The translations under genes and the position numbers were made by a program. Under the pieces are notes generated by a model. That model made no database searches and was not told the DNA's origin. It worked only from the letters and a program-made list of their open reading frames with translations. Shown in pieces: positions 7,995 through 15,115 of a DNA stretch of 42,352 bases (its first letter is position 1; every line of letters starts with the position of its first letter). Origin of the DNA: a virus; IMG/VR virus record IMGVR_UViG_3300047202_000025, positions 1 through 42,352 of that record; one strand, given 5' to 3'.

Positions 7995-9770
7995 TTATTT
8001 TACTCCCATCATATTATTAAGTTCCTGTTGTGGTGCTTCCTGTGTTTGTTGCCGATTTAGGTTTGCATTTTTACTGCCCAACGTAGCCCCCGTTGAGTCA
8101 TTTCCCTGCCCCGGAGATTTGCCAAATGGAAGCATTTTGTAGGCAATTCCTTCCATTTCACTTGGAACGGCAGTTTTATACCACTGGTTAAGAGAGGTCT
8201 CCCCAATATAAGAAGCAAGAATCTTAGACACAGTTGAGACATCAATCTGAGTCCCCTGAGCAGAAGCAATCTGAGCCGTTGGAAGAACCCACTGGGTAAG
8301 AAACTGCATAAGTCTCTGATACTGCATTTCTGGAGAAGTTCTCTGTGTAGAGTAGGGAACTATATCAAAAACAAAATCGTAGAAATCCCCAACTTTGTAG
8401 GTATCGGAGAAAATAGCGGGAAACTCACCAACACCTGAAATTTCCTTTACAACGGGAACAATAGTTGTTGGGTCAGTAATATACTGCCAAGCCAGTTTAC
8501 GAATAATAGAAACCGTAAACCTATGAAAACGATTATACATATTATTGATAATTCTCGTTGCGTTGGAGAAAATCAACTGTTCCTGTCCAAGTGTGGGGGC
8601 TTGACTACCTCTCCCACCTATCACATCCGAACTAGGAGTAGCGGACTTGGTAAACTGTTGTTCAGCAAAAGTTACCCATTGGTAATTAAGTGGGTTCACC
8701 CCGCCAAACTCAAGTTTCTTCATTGCATCTACGTTGTCAACCCTAACCGTCCCTTGGTTTGGTGTTTTGACCATTCTTTTTACATCTTCTTCTGCTTCGG
8801 CAGAATAGGCCACTATGTCCTTTTGAGCTTCGGCCTGTTCCTTCATCTTATCCATCAGAATATTTATAGTCTCATCAAGGTCATTCCAAGACCACGCTGG
8901 AGGAAGCGGGGTTGGTTCATTAGGAAATCCTTTATACCAGAGTTTATCATATGGCCCACCCTCCGGCCCTTTCCACTCTACTTCCCGAAGAATCTTTGCC
9001 TTTTTCCCATGTGGCATTATTGTAACTATAGTGTTTTCATCATAAAGATAGAGGTCTATAAATGTAGTATAGTTTCTTAAAGCAAGACGGTCTCTATCAT
9101 AATCTATCTGAGAAATCTCCTGTGGAGAATACTGTTCAATCAACTTCCCATCAGAAGTAATATCATCCGCCGTCTGATGTCCCCACCTGTCTTTCTTGGC
9201 AAAGAAATCTTTAGCATAGATGGTAGGGAGTCTGTAAATATCCCCCTCAAAAGTAAAATCACTTACCCGTTTAGCCGAACAATCCCCAATGTATTCTGTA
9301 TCATCTATCAATTCCACAATAGGACGGCCATACTTTATTGGTTCATCTAAAAGAGAGATTGTTCTGTCATATTCAAAAGCACTTCTTGTTATTGCAAACC
9401 CAAACATCGAGTTTATTGCGGCGGGAATCAATACGTTTTCAGCCAAACTTAATTTATTTATAAGAAAATTCAAGGCCAGTTGGATAGTATAGGCCCAACC
9501 CCTGAACTTTGGAATCTCGGTTTTAACAAGAACCCTTGGGTCTCCCTCTACCAAGAAAGGGGTAATAGAAGAAACCCCTCTGTCAATCAAATTAAGAATG
9601 TGCCTTCGGGTGTAACCAGAATCATAATACCCAGAGGCATACGCCTTGAGCATTTTCTGTCTGTGCTTCAATGCCCCCTCATTGCTCTTTTGCCAGTAAC
9701 GAGATAACATTTGAAGTCTTGATGCAAATGACTGGTTTTCGTAATCTTTAAAACTTGGTGTTCGTTTCAT
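7995..9770 (-). CDS. Portal protein
   Basis: A 591-residue protein that would form the dodecameric ring at the capsid vertex for DNA entry and exit. Evidence: length in the usual portal range, position right after the large terminase, an N-terminal helical region (SRYWQKSNEGALKHRQKML), a central stem/wing region and a Pro/Gln/Asn-rich C-terminus (TGATLGSKNANLNRQQTQEAP). The start is the ATG at 9770, sharing one base with the terminase stop (TGATG), which couples translation. No fused protease or MuF domain is seen. Confidence 0.85.
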   Translation of the reverse strand: MKRTPSFKDYENQSFASRLQMLSRYWQKSNEGALKHRQKMLKAYASGYYDSGYTRRHILNLIDRGVSSITPFLVEGDPRVLVKTEIPKFRGWAYTIQLALNFLINKLSLAENVLIPAAINSMFGFAITRSAFEYDRTISLLDEPIKYGRPIVELIDDTEYIGDCSAKRVSDFTFEGDIYRLPTIYAKDFFAKKDRWGHQTADDITSDGKLIEQYSPQEISQIDYDRDRLALRNYTTFIDLYLYDENTIVTIMPHGKKAKILREVEWKGPEGGPYDKLWYKGFPNEPTPLPPAWSWNDLDETINILMDKMKEQAEAQKDIVAYSAEAEEDVKRMVKTPNQGTVRVDNVDAMKKLEFGGVNPLNYQWVTFAEQQFTKSATPSSDVIGGRGSQAPTLGQEQLIFSNATRIINNMYNRFHRFTVSIIRKLAWQYITDPTTIVPVVKEISGVGEFPAIFSDTYKVGDFYDFVFDIVPYSTQRTSPEMQYQRLMQFLTQWVLPTAQIASAQGTQIDVSTVSKILASYIGETSLNQWYKTAVPSEMEGIAYKMLPFGKSPGQGNDSTGATLGSKNANLNRQQTQEAPQQELNNMMGVK

Positions 9771-11743
9771 CAATTATACCTGAATGAACGATATTTTCTT
9801 TTTGCTTCTATTTCTTCTTTTTCAAATTCTTCTATTCGTGTTCCCACACAACTCTTTGGATGAACTTTTTTTTCTTCTATCTTGGCAGGAATATTATATT
9901 GAAGTCCAAGAATTAACAAAGCCGCTCCGATAACACGGTCTCCGTGCCGTGCCCTCGCACCAGAGGACAAATCCACCATTTCACCTGAATCTGCCTCGCC
10001 TGTCTTATAGAAAATATAAGTATCCAGTTCATTGATTAACTCCTCAGAGTAAACCATAAGATACTTATTTGTTTTTTGTGTCTTTAAAGATTCTTTCAAA
10101 GCCGCCTTCAACCCATAAAGAACATCATCTTTTGTCTGTTTAGTTGAAGTCCAGCCATATCTATTTTTTCTTTTCTTGGTCTTGGTGTCCTCAGAGGTAT
10201 CAGTATAAACTCTCCTGAATCCCTGCTTCATCAATCTTCGACCAAAGTTCTTTCCACCACCACCGTTACGTTCCCAAATAAAGTAAGGTTCACCAAGAGA
10301 ACCACCAACCCATCTACCCAAAGCTGCAACTAATTCAGCAAAATCGGCGGGGTCGTGTTCAGCAGTAACATATTCCCCGACTAATTCATTGGTATTCACA
10401 TCCGCTATTTCCGCCGTAGAGTTAGAAGCACCCGTGCCAAAACCAATATCACAAGCAACAATAAAATTGTGGTTCTGATTGGGTCGTCCATTTATTAACT
10501 CCCCCCACCACCTAAAGTGCTTTTTTCCAAACTCAGGTTTAAAAATGGGTTTAACAACTTTACCATCTTCCAGAGAATAAACAATTTCACCCGCAATTTT
10601 TGACGGCTTACAAAATTTTCTTCGTATTTTACTGTTGACAACAGCATCAAAATACATATCAGAAGCCCCTGTTGGGTAGGCCCAAAGATTCATACAAAGA
10701 CTTCTATAATTGTCCAACTCTAATTCTTTTTTATCGTGCCAAGGACTTCTACAGGATATAGGGGGCTTCTCACCCCCATCAGCAATAAAAACAATATCAG
10801 AACATTTTTTACTAAACTCAAGATAGTCGAAGGGTTGATTCAAATCCATTGTTGTAAATATTTCAGGCCGTTTTTCCAAATAGTATTTTTTATCTAAAAC
10901 AGTAACTTCCCCCACTTTTGTTGACTCATAAAGTCCCTCATTCTTAACCGGATTATTATACCACATCATAGTTATTCGTTCAATTCCGGGTTTATCCAAC
11001 ACTCTTGCAAATGCGTGGGTAGGGCCGTAAAAATGAGTAGAATTATAGATTATACAATTAGAAACAGAAAATACACTAAATTCAATACTATTAGCCACTT
11101 GTGGTTCAACTTGTCCAAATTCATCCAAACCAACAAATGTTGCTCTTTTGCTTGCCCCAAAATGTGCGGAAGTGGCTTCTCCATTTATAGAACTTCCATT
11201 ATCCAAGTTACGAATATTTTTAAAAGTTCGCTCAAGATGTAATAAGCCCCTCCACCACGGGGGTAGGTTTTTTATTGCATAATCTATTTTTGCAAACAAA
11301 GTCATTGGGTCATTTGATTTATCAACCAACTCCTCTGTTCTTGACCCCCACAAAATTACTGTCTCAGGAAAAAGTAAAAATTTCCAAGTGGAATATTTCA
11401 TCAAAGTTTCAGTAGCACCTTCTTCCCTTGTTTTATTTATAGCAGCACTACGCCCCTCATTAACACACTTATTAACTTTTAAAAGAGCATCTTCCTCATT
11501 AGGTCTCAAAATAAATGGAAAATTTCTTGGCCCTATTGGGGGTCTCGGCTCAAATACCCAAAAAACGGCGTTGAACATTATTCTTGGGTCAGCTTTACAT
11601 AGTTGTAAAAATGTTTTTTGAAATTCAGTATCCTTTGCAAGCAACCTATGAAGATTCTTACGAAATTCAATATTTTCATCCAAACTTTTGGGAATATTTT
11701 GGAAAAAAAGTTCGGGGGAATCAATCTTTGTAAAGTTCATCAT
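9770..11743 (-). CDS. terL: Terminase large subunit
   Basis: A 657-residue DNA-packaging motor. The N-terminal ATPase has a deviant Walker A around residues 97-110 (INKTREEGATETLM, Lys and Gly retained), a downstream GSRTEELVDKSNDP segment typical of this terminase type, and Walker B FVGLDEFG near 215. The C-terminal RNase H-like nuclease shows ACDIGFGTGASNS (first Asp), IWERNGGGGKNFGR, and RHGDRVIGAALL (late Asp). It lies between an HNH endonuclease gene, which it overlaps by 23 nt, and the portal gene. Two ATGs (11743, 11740) are possible. Acts with TerS and portal to translocate and cut concatemeric DNA. Confidence 0.93.
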   Translation of the reverse strand: MMNFTKIDSPELFFQNIPKSLDENIEFRKNLHRLLAKDTEFQKTFLQLCKADPRIMFNAVFWVFEPRPPIGPRNFPFILRPNEEDALLKVNKCVNEGRSAAINKTREEGATETLMKYSTWKFLLFPETVILWGSRTEELVDKSNDPMTLFAKIDYAIKNLPPWWRGLLHLERTFKNIRNLDNGSSINGEATSAHFGASKRATFVGLDEFGQVEPQVANSIEFSVFSVSNCIIYNSTHFYGPTHAFARVLDKPGIERITMMWYNNPVKNEGLYESTKVGEVTVLDKKYYLEKRPEIFTTMDLNQPFDYLEFSKKCSDIVFIADGGEKPPISCRSPWHDKKELELDNYRSLCMNLWAYPTGASDMYFDAVVNSKIRRKFCKPSKIAGEIVYSLEDGKVVKPIFKPEFGKKHFRWWGELINGRPNQNHNFIVACDIGFGTGASNSTAEIADVNTNELVGEYVTAEHDPADFAELVAALGRWVGGSLGEPYFIWERNGGGGKNFGRRLMKQGFRRVYTDTSEDTKTKKRKNRYGWTSTKQTKDDVLYGLKAALKESLKTQKTNKYLMVYSEELINELDTYIFYKTGEADSGEMVDLSSGARARHGDRVIGAALLILGLQYNIPAKIEEKKVHPKSCVGTRIEEFEKEEIEAKRKYRSFRYN

Positions 11744-12224
11744 TATTTCTCAAATAAGAAATTGCTGAACAAAGTAAATCAACCCCCTCACCATTATCAA
11801 CTAAAAAATGCCCCAAAGCAACATTACAGTGATTGCAAAGCAAACCACGAAACTTCCCTGTAATATGGTTGTGGTCAACAGATAGGGATTGAATACCGCT
11901 ATGATTTTTGTGCGTTTCCTTTTTACCACAAATCATACAAAAACCATTTTTCTTTTCTAATATCTCGTCAGCAACCTCTCCCACCAAACCAAACTTTACT
12001 TTTAATTTATTTTTTCTTTGGTTTTTTCTGTTGGAAGCGTTATATTTTTCTCTGTTATTTTCTATCCACTTTTTACAACTTGCCCTACGTGCTACTTTAT
12101 TGTTATTGTAGTATATTCTATTTTTTTCTCTTATACTATCTTTATTTTTCAAGAAGTATTTCTTGTTGTATTCCTTTGCTTTCTCCTTGTTCCTCGTTCT
12201 TTTTTGTAATATTGTCTGTTCCAT
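11721..12224 (-). CDS. HNH homing-type endonuclease (endonuclease VII-like)
   Basis: A 167-residue protein with a very basic helical N-terminus (residues 1-80), then a zinc-bound HNH unit: CMICG ... LSVDHNHITGKFRGLLCNHCNVALG. The DH-NH-T/G-RGLLC-xxCN order is that of recombination endonuclease VII-like enzymes. It is inserted between terS and terL and overlaps both, by about 83 nt and 23 nt. ATG 12224 is chosen because GGAG lies just upstream; a GTG at 12236 lacks a site. It is most likely a free-standing homing nuclease; cleavage during packaging is an alternative because some phages need an HNH protein beside TerL. Confidence 0.85.
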   Translation of the reverse strand: MEQTILQKRTRNKEKAKEYNKKYFLKNKDSIREKNRIYYNNNKVARRASCKKWIENNREKYNASNRKNQRKNKLKVKFGLVGEVADEILEKKNGFCMICGKKETHKNHSGIQSLSVDHNHITGKFRGLLCNHCNVALGHFLVDNGEGVDLLCSAISYLRNNDELYKD

Positions 12225-12777
12225 CTGTCTCCACACATTTACTGTTTATTTGTTTTCGTAGATTTCCAACCAACAGTTCAATTTGTTCTGCCTCAATATC
12301 CCCAGTTATTGATAAATTTGAATTGTTTGACCTAACATCCAGTCTTTTAACGTCTTTCCAGTTTTCAGAATCCCTGTTTAATAGAATAAATTTAAGTAAA
12401 TCACCATTGGGCGGAATATGTTCTGTTACAACTGTAACAACTTTTTTATCATCTGTAGAAACCTCATTTCCCAACTCATCAATAGAAACATTAAATTTTT
12501 CAGTTCTTTTTTCGGCGGAATATCCCCACGCACAACGAAGCATCTGTGCGATTGTAATAGATTTAACCGCCTCCCTTGCCTCCTCTACCGATTTAGCAAA
12601 CTTAGGGTATCTCTGTTGCCAATCCTGAATAGTGTGTCCTTTTACAGCAAGAAGATAACCAATGTCAGTATAAGTCATACCAAAGGCCAATGCCCTGCCC
12701 ACAATACCAGCGGTCTTTGAGTCCCATTTGGCATCACTTCTAACCTTATGTTGACGTTTTTCTTCTTTCCACGCCAT
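12142..12777 (-). CDS. Terminase small subunit (putative)
   Basis: A 211-residue protein. Residues ~15-65 read as a helix-turn-helix (TAGIVGRALAFGMTYTDIGYLLAVKGHTIQDW), the DNA-recognition part of small terminases; the middle is helical and the C-terminus is Glu/Lys-rich. It lies directly upstream of the HNH and terL genes on the same strand. Its last ~28 codons overlap the endonuclease gene in another frame, so its C-terminus may have been recut by that insertion. RBS aaaggg precedes the ATG. It would bind the packaging site and stimulate TerL. Confidence 0.75.
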   Translation of the reverse strand: MAWKEEKRQHKVRSDAKWDSKTAGIVGRALAFGMTYTDIGYLLAVKGHTIQDWQQRYPKFAKSVEEAREAVKSITIAQMLRCAWGYSAEKRTEKFNVSIDELGNEVSTDDKKVVTVVTEHIPPNGDLLKFILLNRDSENWKDVKRLDVRSNNSNLSITGDIEAEQIELLVGNLRKQINSKCVETDGTDNITKKNEEQGESKGIQQEILLEK

Positions 12778-12778
12778 A

Positions 12779-12961
12779 TTATCCCTTTGGGCCGTAAATT
12801 AAGGCAATGAGTCCCAAGATATAAGGAATTCCAGTTGCCACAAGGGTTGGGCCAGCCGTTAATATGACCAACAATATCCAACTTAAATTCCAAGTGTGTG
12901 TTAATTTTAAAATCAGTAGTAACAAAAAACTAAATATAACCACAAGAATTGGTAGTTTCAT
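12779..12961 (-). CDS. Small membrane protein, 60 residues
   Basis: Two hydrophobic segments: residues ~4-20 (PILVVIFSFLLLLILKL) and ~28-55. The end is short and basic (YGPKG). It lies one base before terS and in a run of three membrane-protein genes. Phages of T7-like layout place holin/spanin genes next to terS, so a lysis role is possible but unproved. Confidence 0.6.
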   Translation of the reverse strand: MKLPILVVIFSFLLLLILKLTHTWNLSWILLVILTAGPTLVATGIPYILGLIALIYGPKG

Positions 12962-12962
12962 A

Positions 12963-13226
12963 TTAGTCTGCCCCCCAAAATAAATGTCCTATAATGCAAC
13001 CACAAAGGACAGTTACAAAAAAGTTTGGCCCAAGAATTGCCCAAATCCCTATCATAATTCCACACAAAACAATAGCATCTCCCCATCGTGGAAACCACCT
13101 GTGAACTTTTTGAGTAATTGTCTTTTTTCCTGTTTGAGATAAATAAATGTCATAAACACCAACACTTATCAGGAAAATCAAAACCAACAAACCAACAACA
13201 TTTAACCCCAAAAATACAGGTTGCAT
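12963..13226 (-). CDS. Small two-span membrane protein
   Basis: An 87-residue protein with transmembrane segments at ~6-26 and ~48-82, joined by a basic loop (KTITQKVHRWFPRWGD). It overlaps the 158-residue gene by one base. Size and topology suit a holin or an inner-membrane phage factor; no family is recognised. It is part of a three-gene membrane cluster ahead of terS. Confidence 0.6.
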   Translation of the reverse strand: MQPVFLGLNVVGLLVLIFLISVGVYDIYLSQTGKKTITQKVHRWFPRWGDAIVLCGIMIGIWAILGPNFFVTVLCGCIIGHLFWGAD

Positions 13227-13702
13227 TATTTTTTCTCCTCTAATTTGAGTAATGCCACAATTTCTCTTTTCTTATACTGCCACGTTTTAAATACAAAAAT
13301 CCCAACGAGAACTATCAGTGCTGTGAGGAAAATCCATTTTATATACAAAACTGCTTGGACTATGAATATAAGTGTCAACAGTCCACCCCCCGCTGTTATT
13401 GGAATATACCACATCCAAGAACTTTTAGTGAGAAGGGCGAAGAGAACCCCGCCAAGTAAAATAATAAATAGACCGGCATACATTATTCCGTTATACCGGA
13501 ATAAGTCCTCTATCCTGCTGGCTTCATTGGTCACATTGTCCGCCATCTGTTGAATCCAGATATTAGCGGCCTCCCCCCAGAGTTCCATAGTAGAATTGGG
13601 GTCAGAGGGGTTGGCTGGATTAGGAACTATGATATGAGATTGTTGACAACTTGTAAATGATATAATCATTAAAGTTAATACAATTAAAATAACCTTTTTC
13701 AT
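13226..13702 (-). CDS. Signal-peptide membrane protein (possible lipoprotein)
   Basis: A 158-residue protein. Residues 1-19 form a signal peptide ending in IISFTSC, where the Cys could be a lipidation site (the -3 residue, Phe, is unusual for a lipobox). A 50-residue exported region rich in Asn/Pro follows, then three hydrophobic segments at about 72-90, 94-115 and 118-140, and a basic tail. It starts inside an ATGA overlap with the HNH gene. It could belong to a lysis or superinfection-exclusion set; function unknown. Confidence 0.6.
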   Translation of the reverse strand: MKKVILIVLTLMIISFTSCQQSHIIVPNPANPSDPNSTMELWGEAANIWIQQMADNVTNEASRIEDLFRYNGIMYAGLFIILLGGVLFALLTKSSWMWYIPITAGGGLLTLIFIVQAVLYIKWIFLTALIVLVGIFVFKTWQYKKREIVALLKLEEKK

Positions 13703-14085
13703 ATCGCCCTTGTTTTTAGAGAAATAAAGAGGTTTTCTATTTGACGTTCTTGAAAAGAACGAACTTTTACAATTCCCCTATCTCTATATTGCATAATAAA
13801 GGAATTTCTTTTTCTTATATTTTCAGAGCGGGTTACAATTTCTAAATTTTCCTTTCTGTTGTCTAAAGGATTGTAGTTTATATGATAAACCTGTAACCCA
13901 CCACCTTGTTTTATCCCCATTATTATATTGTGTAATCCAATATTTTTACTATTAAACACATAATATACCCCCTTTTTAGCACATCTTATATGCCAATTTT
14001 GGGTATTTAAAGAATCAAAATCATCATCATCTACAAAAGCAACCAAGGGGGTTGGTTTTTTGTTTTTAAATTTCAGTTCTTTCAC
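13699..14085 (-). CDS. HNH endonuclease (putative homing)
   Basis: A 128-residue protein. The N-terminal half holds WHIRCAKKGVYYVFNSK and LHNIIMG, and the C-terminal half an HNH core VYHINYNPLDNRKENLEIVT, the H-N part of the phage HNH fold; the usual first DH is YH here. It starts at a GTG at 14085 with no visible Shine-Dalgarno; an in-frame stop 18 nt upstream prevents extension to another common start. It overlaps the next gene by ATGA. About 106 nt of apparently non-coding DNA precede it. Free-standing homing nuclease is the best call. Confidence 0.7.
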   Translation of the reverse strand: MKELKFKNKKPTPLVAFVDDDDFDSLNTQNWHIRCAKKGVYYVFNSKNIGLHNIIMGIKQGGGLQVYHINYNPLDNRKENLEIVTRSENIRKRNSFIMQYRDRGIVKVRSFQERQIENLFISLKTRAI

Positions 14086-14191
14086 AATGTGAATTTTTAA
14101 TCAAAAAATGAGTGTTTGTTAACTGGTTACCAAACTTTTATTTTAGATAGACCCCAGCTTTACTAAGATATAATAGTAACTTATAAAACTA

Positions 14192-14365
14192 TTAGTTACT
14201 TACAATATAATCATACAGATAAGAATCCGTTCTGTTGTGTGTGGTCTCAAAGCCAACTTTGGTTATCTTAGTAAATTGGAAGGACAGGCCAAAGATATAT
14301 TTTACTCCATTAGATGGCCCTCTGGGGTATGTCCTGTCAGTTAAGATTCCCACACCTATTCGCAT
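14192..14365 (-). CDS. Small protein, 57 residues
   Basis: An open frame starting MRIGVGILTDRTYPRG, overlapping the end of the 88-residue gene by 10 nt and ending DYIVSN. It is followed by the ~106-nt gap before the HNH gene, whose invasion may have truncated it. The sequence just past the stop contains AGTTACTATTA-like repeats. No family recognised. Confidence 0.45.
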   Translation of the reverse strand: MRIGVGILTDRTYPRGPSNGVKYIFGLSFQFTKITKVGFETTHNRTDSYLYDYIVSN

Positions 14366-14622
14366 TTTGTCTCCACCGGTTGCTTGTTTTCATTTCTCAC
14401 CGGCCTGTATTGATTGTAAAATCCAAATCTTTTGAAATGTCTATACTTTTGAGGACTTAATAATTCAACATCGTGGCATCGAATACTATCAAACAATCTT
14501 TTTGGATTGATTTTGCCACTTTTACTTGCTTTTTCGGGGTCTTTGGTGTAATGTCTCATTCTGTCTATAGCATCGGCCTCTTTTGCGGCCTCTAAGTCAA
14601 ATTGGTCAATAGTTCTTTTCAT
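14356..14622 (-). CDS. Hypothetical protein, first gene of the leftward operon
   Basis: An 88-residue hydrophilic, mostly basic protein with no motif recognised (FDLEAAKEADAIDRMRHY, SPQKYRHFKRFGFYN). It is the first gene downstream of the leftward promoter at 14654-14682. The AAGGAG site is 17 nt from the ATG, unusually far, and an in-frame TAA blocks any longer start, so initiation may be weak or aided by RNA folding. Confidence 0.6.
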   Translation of the reverse strand: MKRTIDQFDLEAAKEADAIDRMRHYTKDPEKASKSGKINPKRLFDSIRCHDVELLSPQKYRHFKRFGFYNQYRPVRNENKQPVETKCE

Positions 14623-14653
14623 AAAGTTTTACAGAATTTCTCCTTACAGTATC

Positions 14654-14682
14654 ATTGTATCACGCCCTTTATTGTTTGTCAA
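14654..14682 (-). promoter_or_regulatory. Leftward sigma70-type promoter
   Basis: On the minus strand TTGACA (14682-14677) and TACAAT (14659-14654) are separated by exactly 17 bases. Transcription would start near 14647, just before the AAGGAG of the 88-residue gene. This is the only strong promoter I see ahead of the left structural arm. Confidence 0.8.
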
Positions 14683-14802
14683 GGGGGTAAGACCATAAAA
14701 ATATAAATATTTTTGAATGTTTTACTTAACTTATTATAGAATAAGGACTTATGGTTAAAAATATTTTTTATTATAAAATATACACTTTTTTTGAGAAAAC
14801 AC

Positions 14803-14831
14803 TTGACTTTTACTATATGTAATGTTATACT
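14803..14831 (+). promoter_or_regulatory. Rightward sigma70-type promoter for replication genes
   Basis: TTGACT (14803-14808), 17-base spacer, TATACT (14826-14831); start expected near 14838, followed by AAGGA (14841-14845) and the first plus-strand gene. The preceding 100 bases are extremely A/T-rich. Together with the leftward promoter it forms a divergent early/late switch region. Confidence 0.82.
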
Positions 14832-14848
14832 ATAGACAGAAAGGATAA

Positions 14849-15115
14849 ATGATGAACCCAGAAAAATTGACTGAGAAAGAATTAGAAACCTTTGGTAAAT
14901 CCATTGAAAACAGTGTGTATTTTAGAGACTTTTGTTCCTGTTGTCGAGAACCAATAAGAGTTCCAAGTGAAAAATTATATAATGATAACTATTGTTTTGA
15001 CTGTAATGGACATCAAAGACCCGGAAGAACTTCTGCTTTAGCACACTTGCAAGATTACAATGGGCCAGATGATGCAGAAGGTGGTTTTGGAATAAGTGAA
15101 TTTGATTATGATTAA
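14849..15115 (+). CDS. Small zinc-ribbon protein
   Basis: An 88-residue protein with CSCC (about 31-34) and CFDC (about 50-53), a two-knuckle zinc ribbon, and an acidic tail (YNGPDDAEGGFGISEFDYD). Two ATGs, 14849 and 14852; the second has better spacing from AAGGA. It is the first gene after the rightward promoter and overlaps the polymerase start, so it is probably expressed early. Possible transcription or replication accessory factor; no family named. Confidence 0.7.
   Translation: MMNPEKLTEKELETFGKSIENSVYFRDFCSCCREPIRVPSEKLYNDNYCFDCNGHQRPGRTSALAHLQDYNGPDDAEGGFGISEFDYD

Noticed and set aside
8523-9080. A 185-codon plus-strand frame opposite the portal gene
   Set aside because: Antisense to a well-supported portal gene; composition and lack of a ribosome-binding site indicate a shadow.
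11721-12236. Considered as an intein or intron in terS/terL
   Set aside because: terS and terL are each intact with their own starts, and there is no splicing motif or core.
12080-12628. A 182-codon plus-strand frame opposite terS and the HNH gene
   Set aside because: Phe/Ser/Leu/Cys-rich translation typical of an antisense shadow; no Shine-Dalgarno, and it opposes two clearly coding minus-strand genes.
13664-13684. TTGACA followed by TATAAT on the plus strand
   Set aside because: Spacing is only about 12 bases and it is inside a minus-strand coding gene.
13699-14365. HNH gene considered as an intron-encoded endonuclease like the one in the capsid gene
   Set aside because: The next gene starts in an ATGA overlap with it, and no second exon or P7-type pairing could be found around it.
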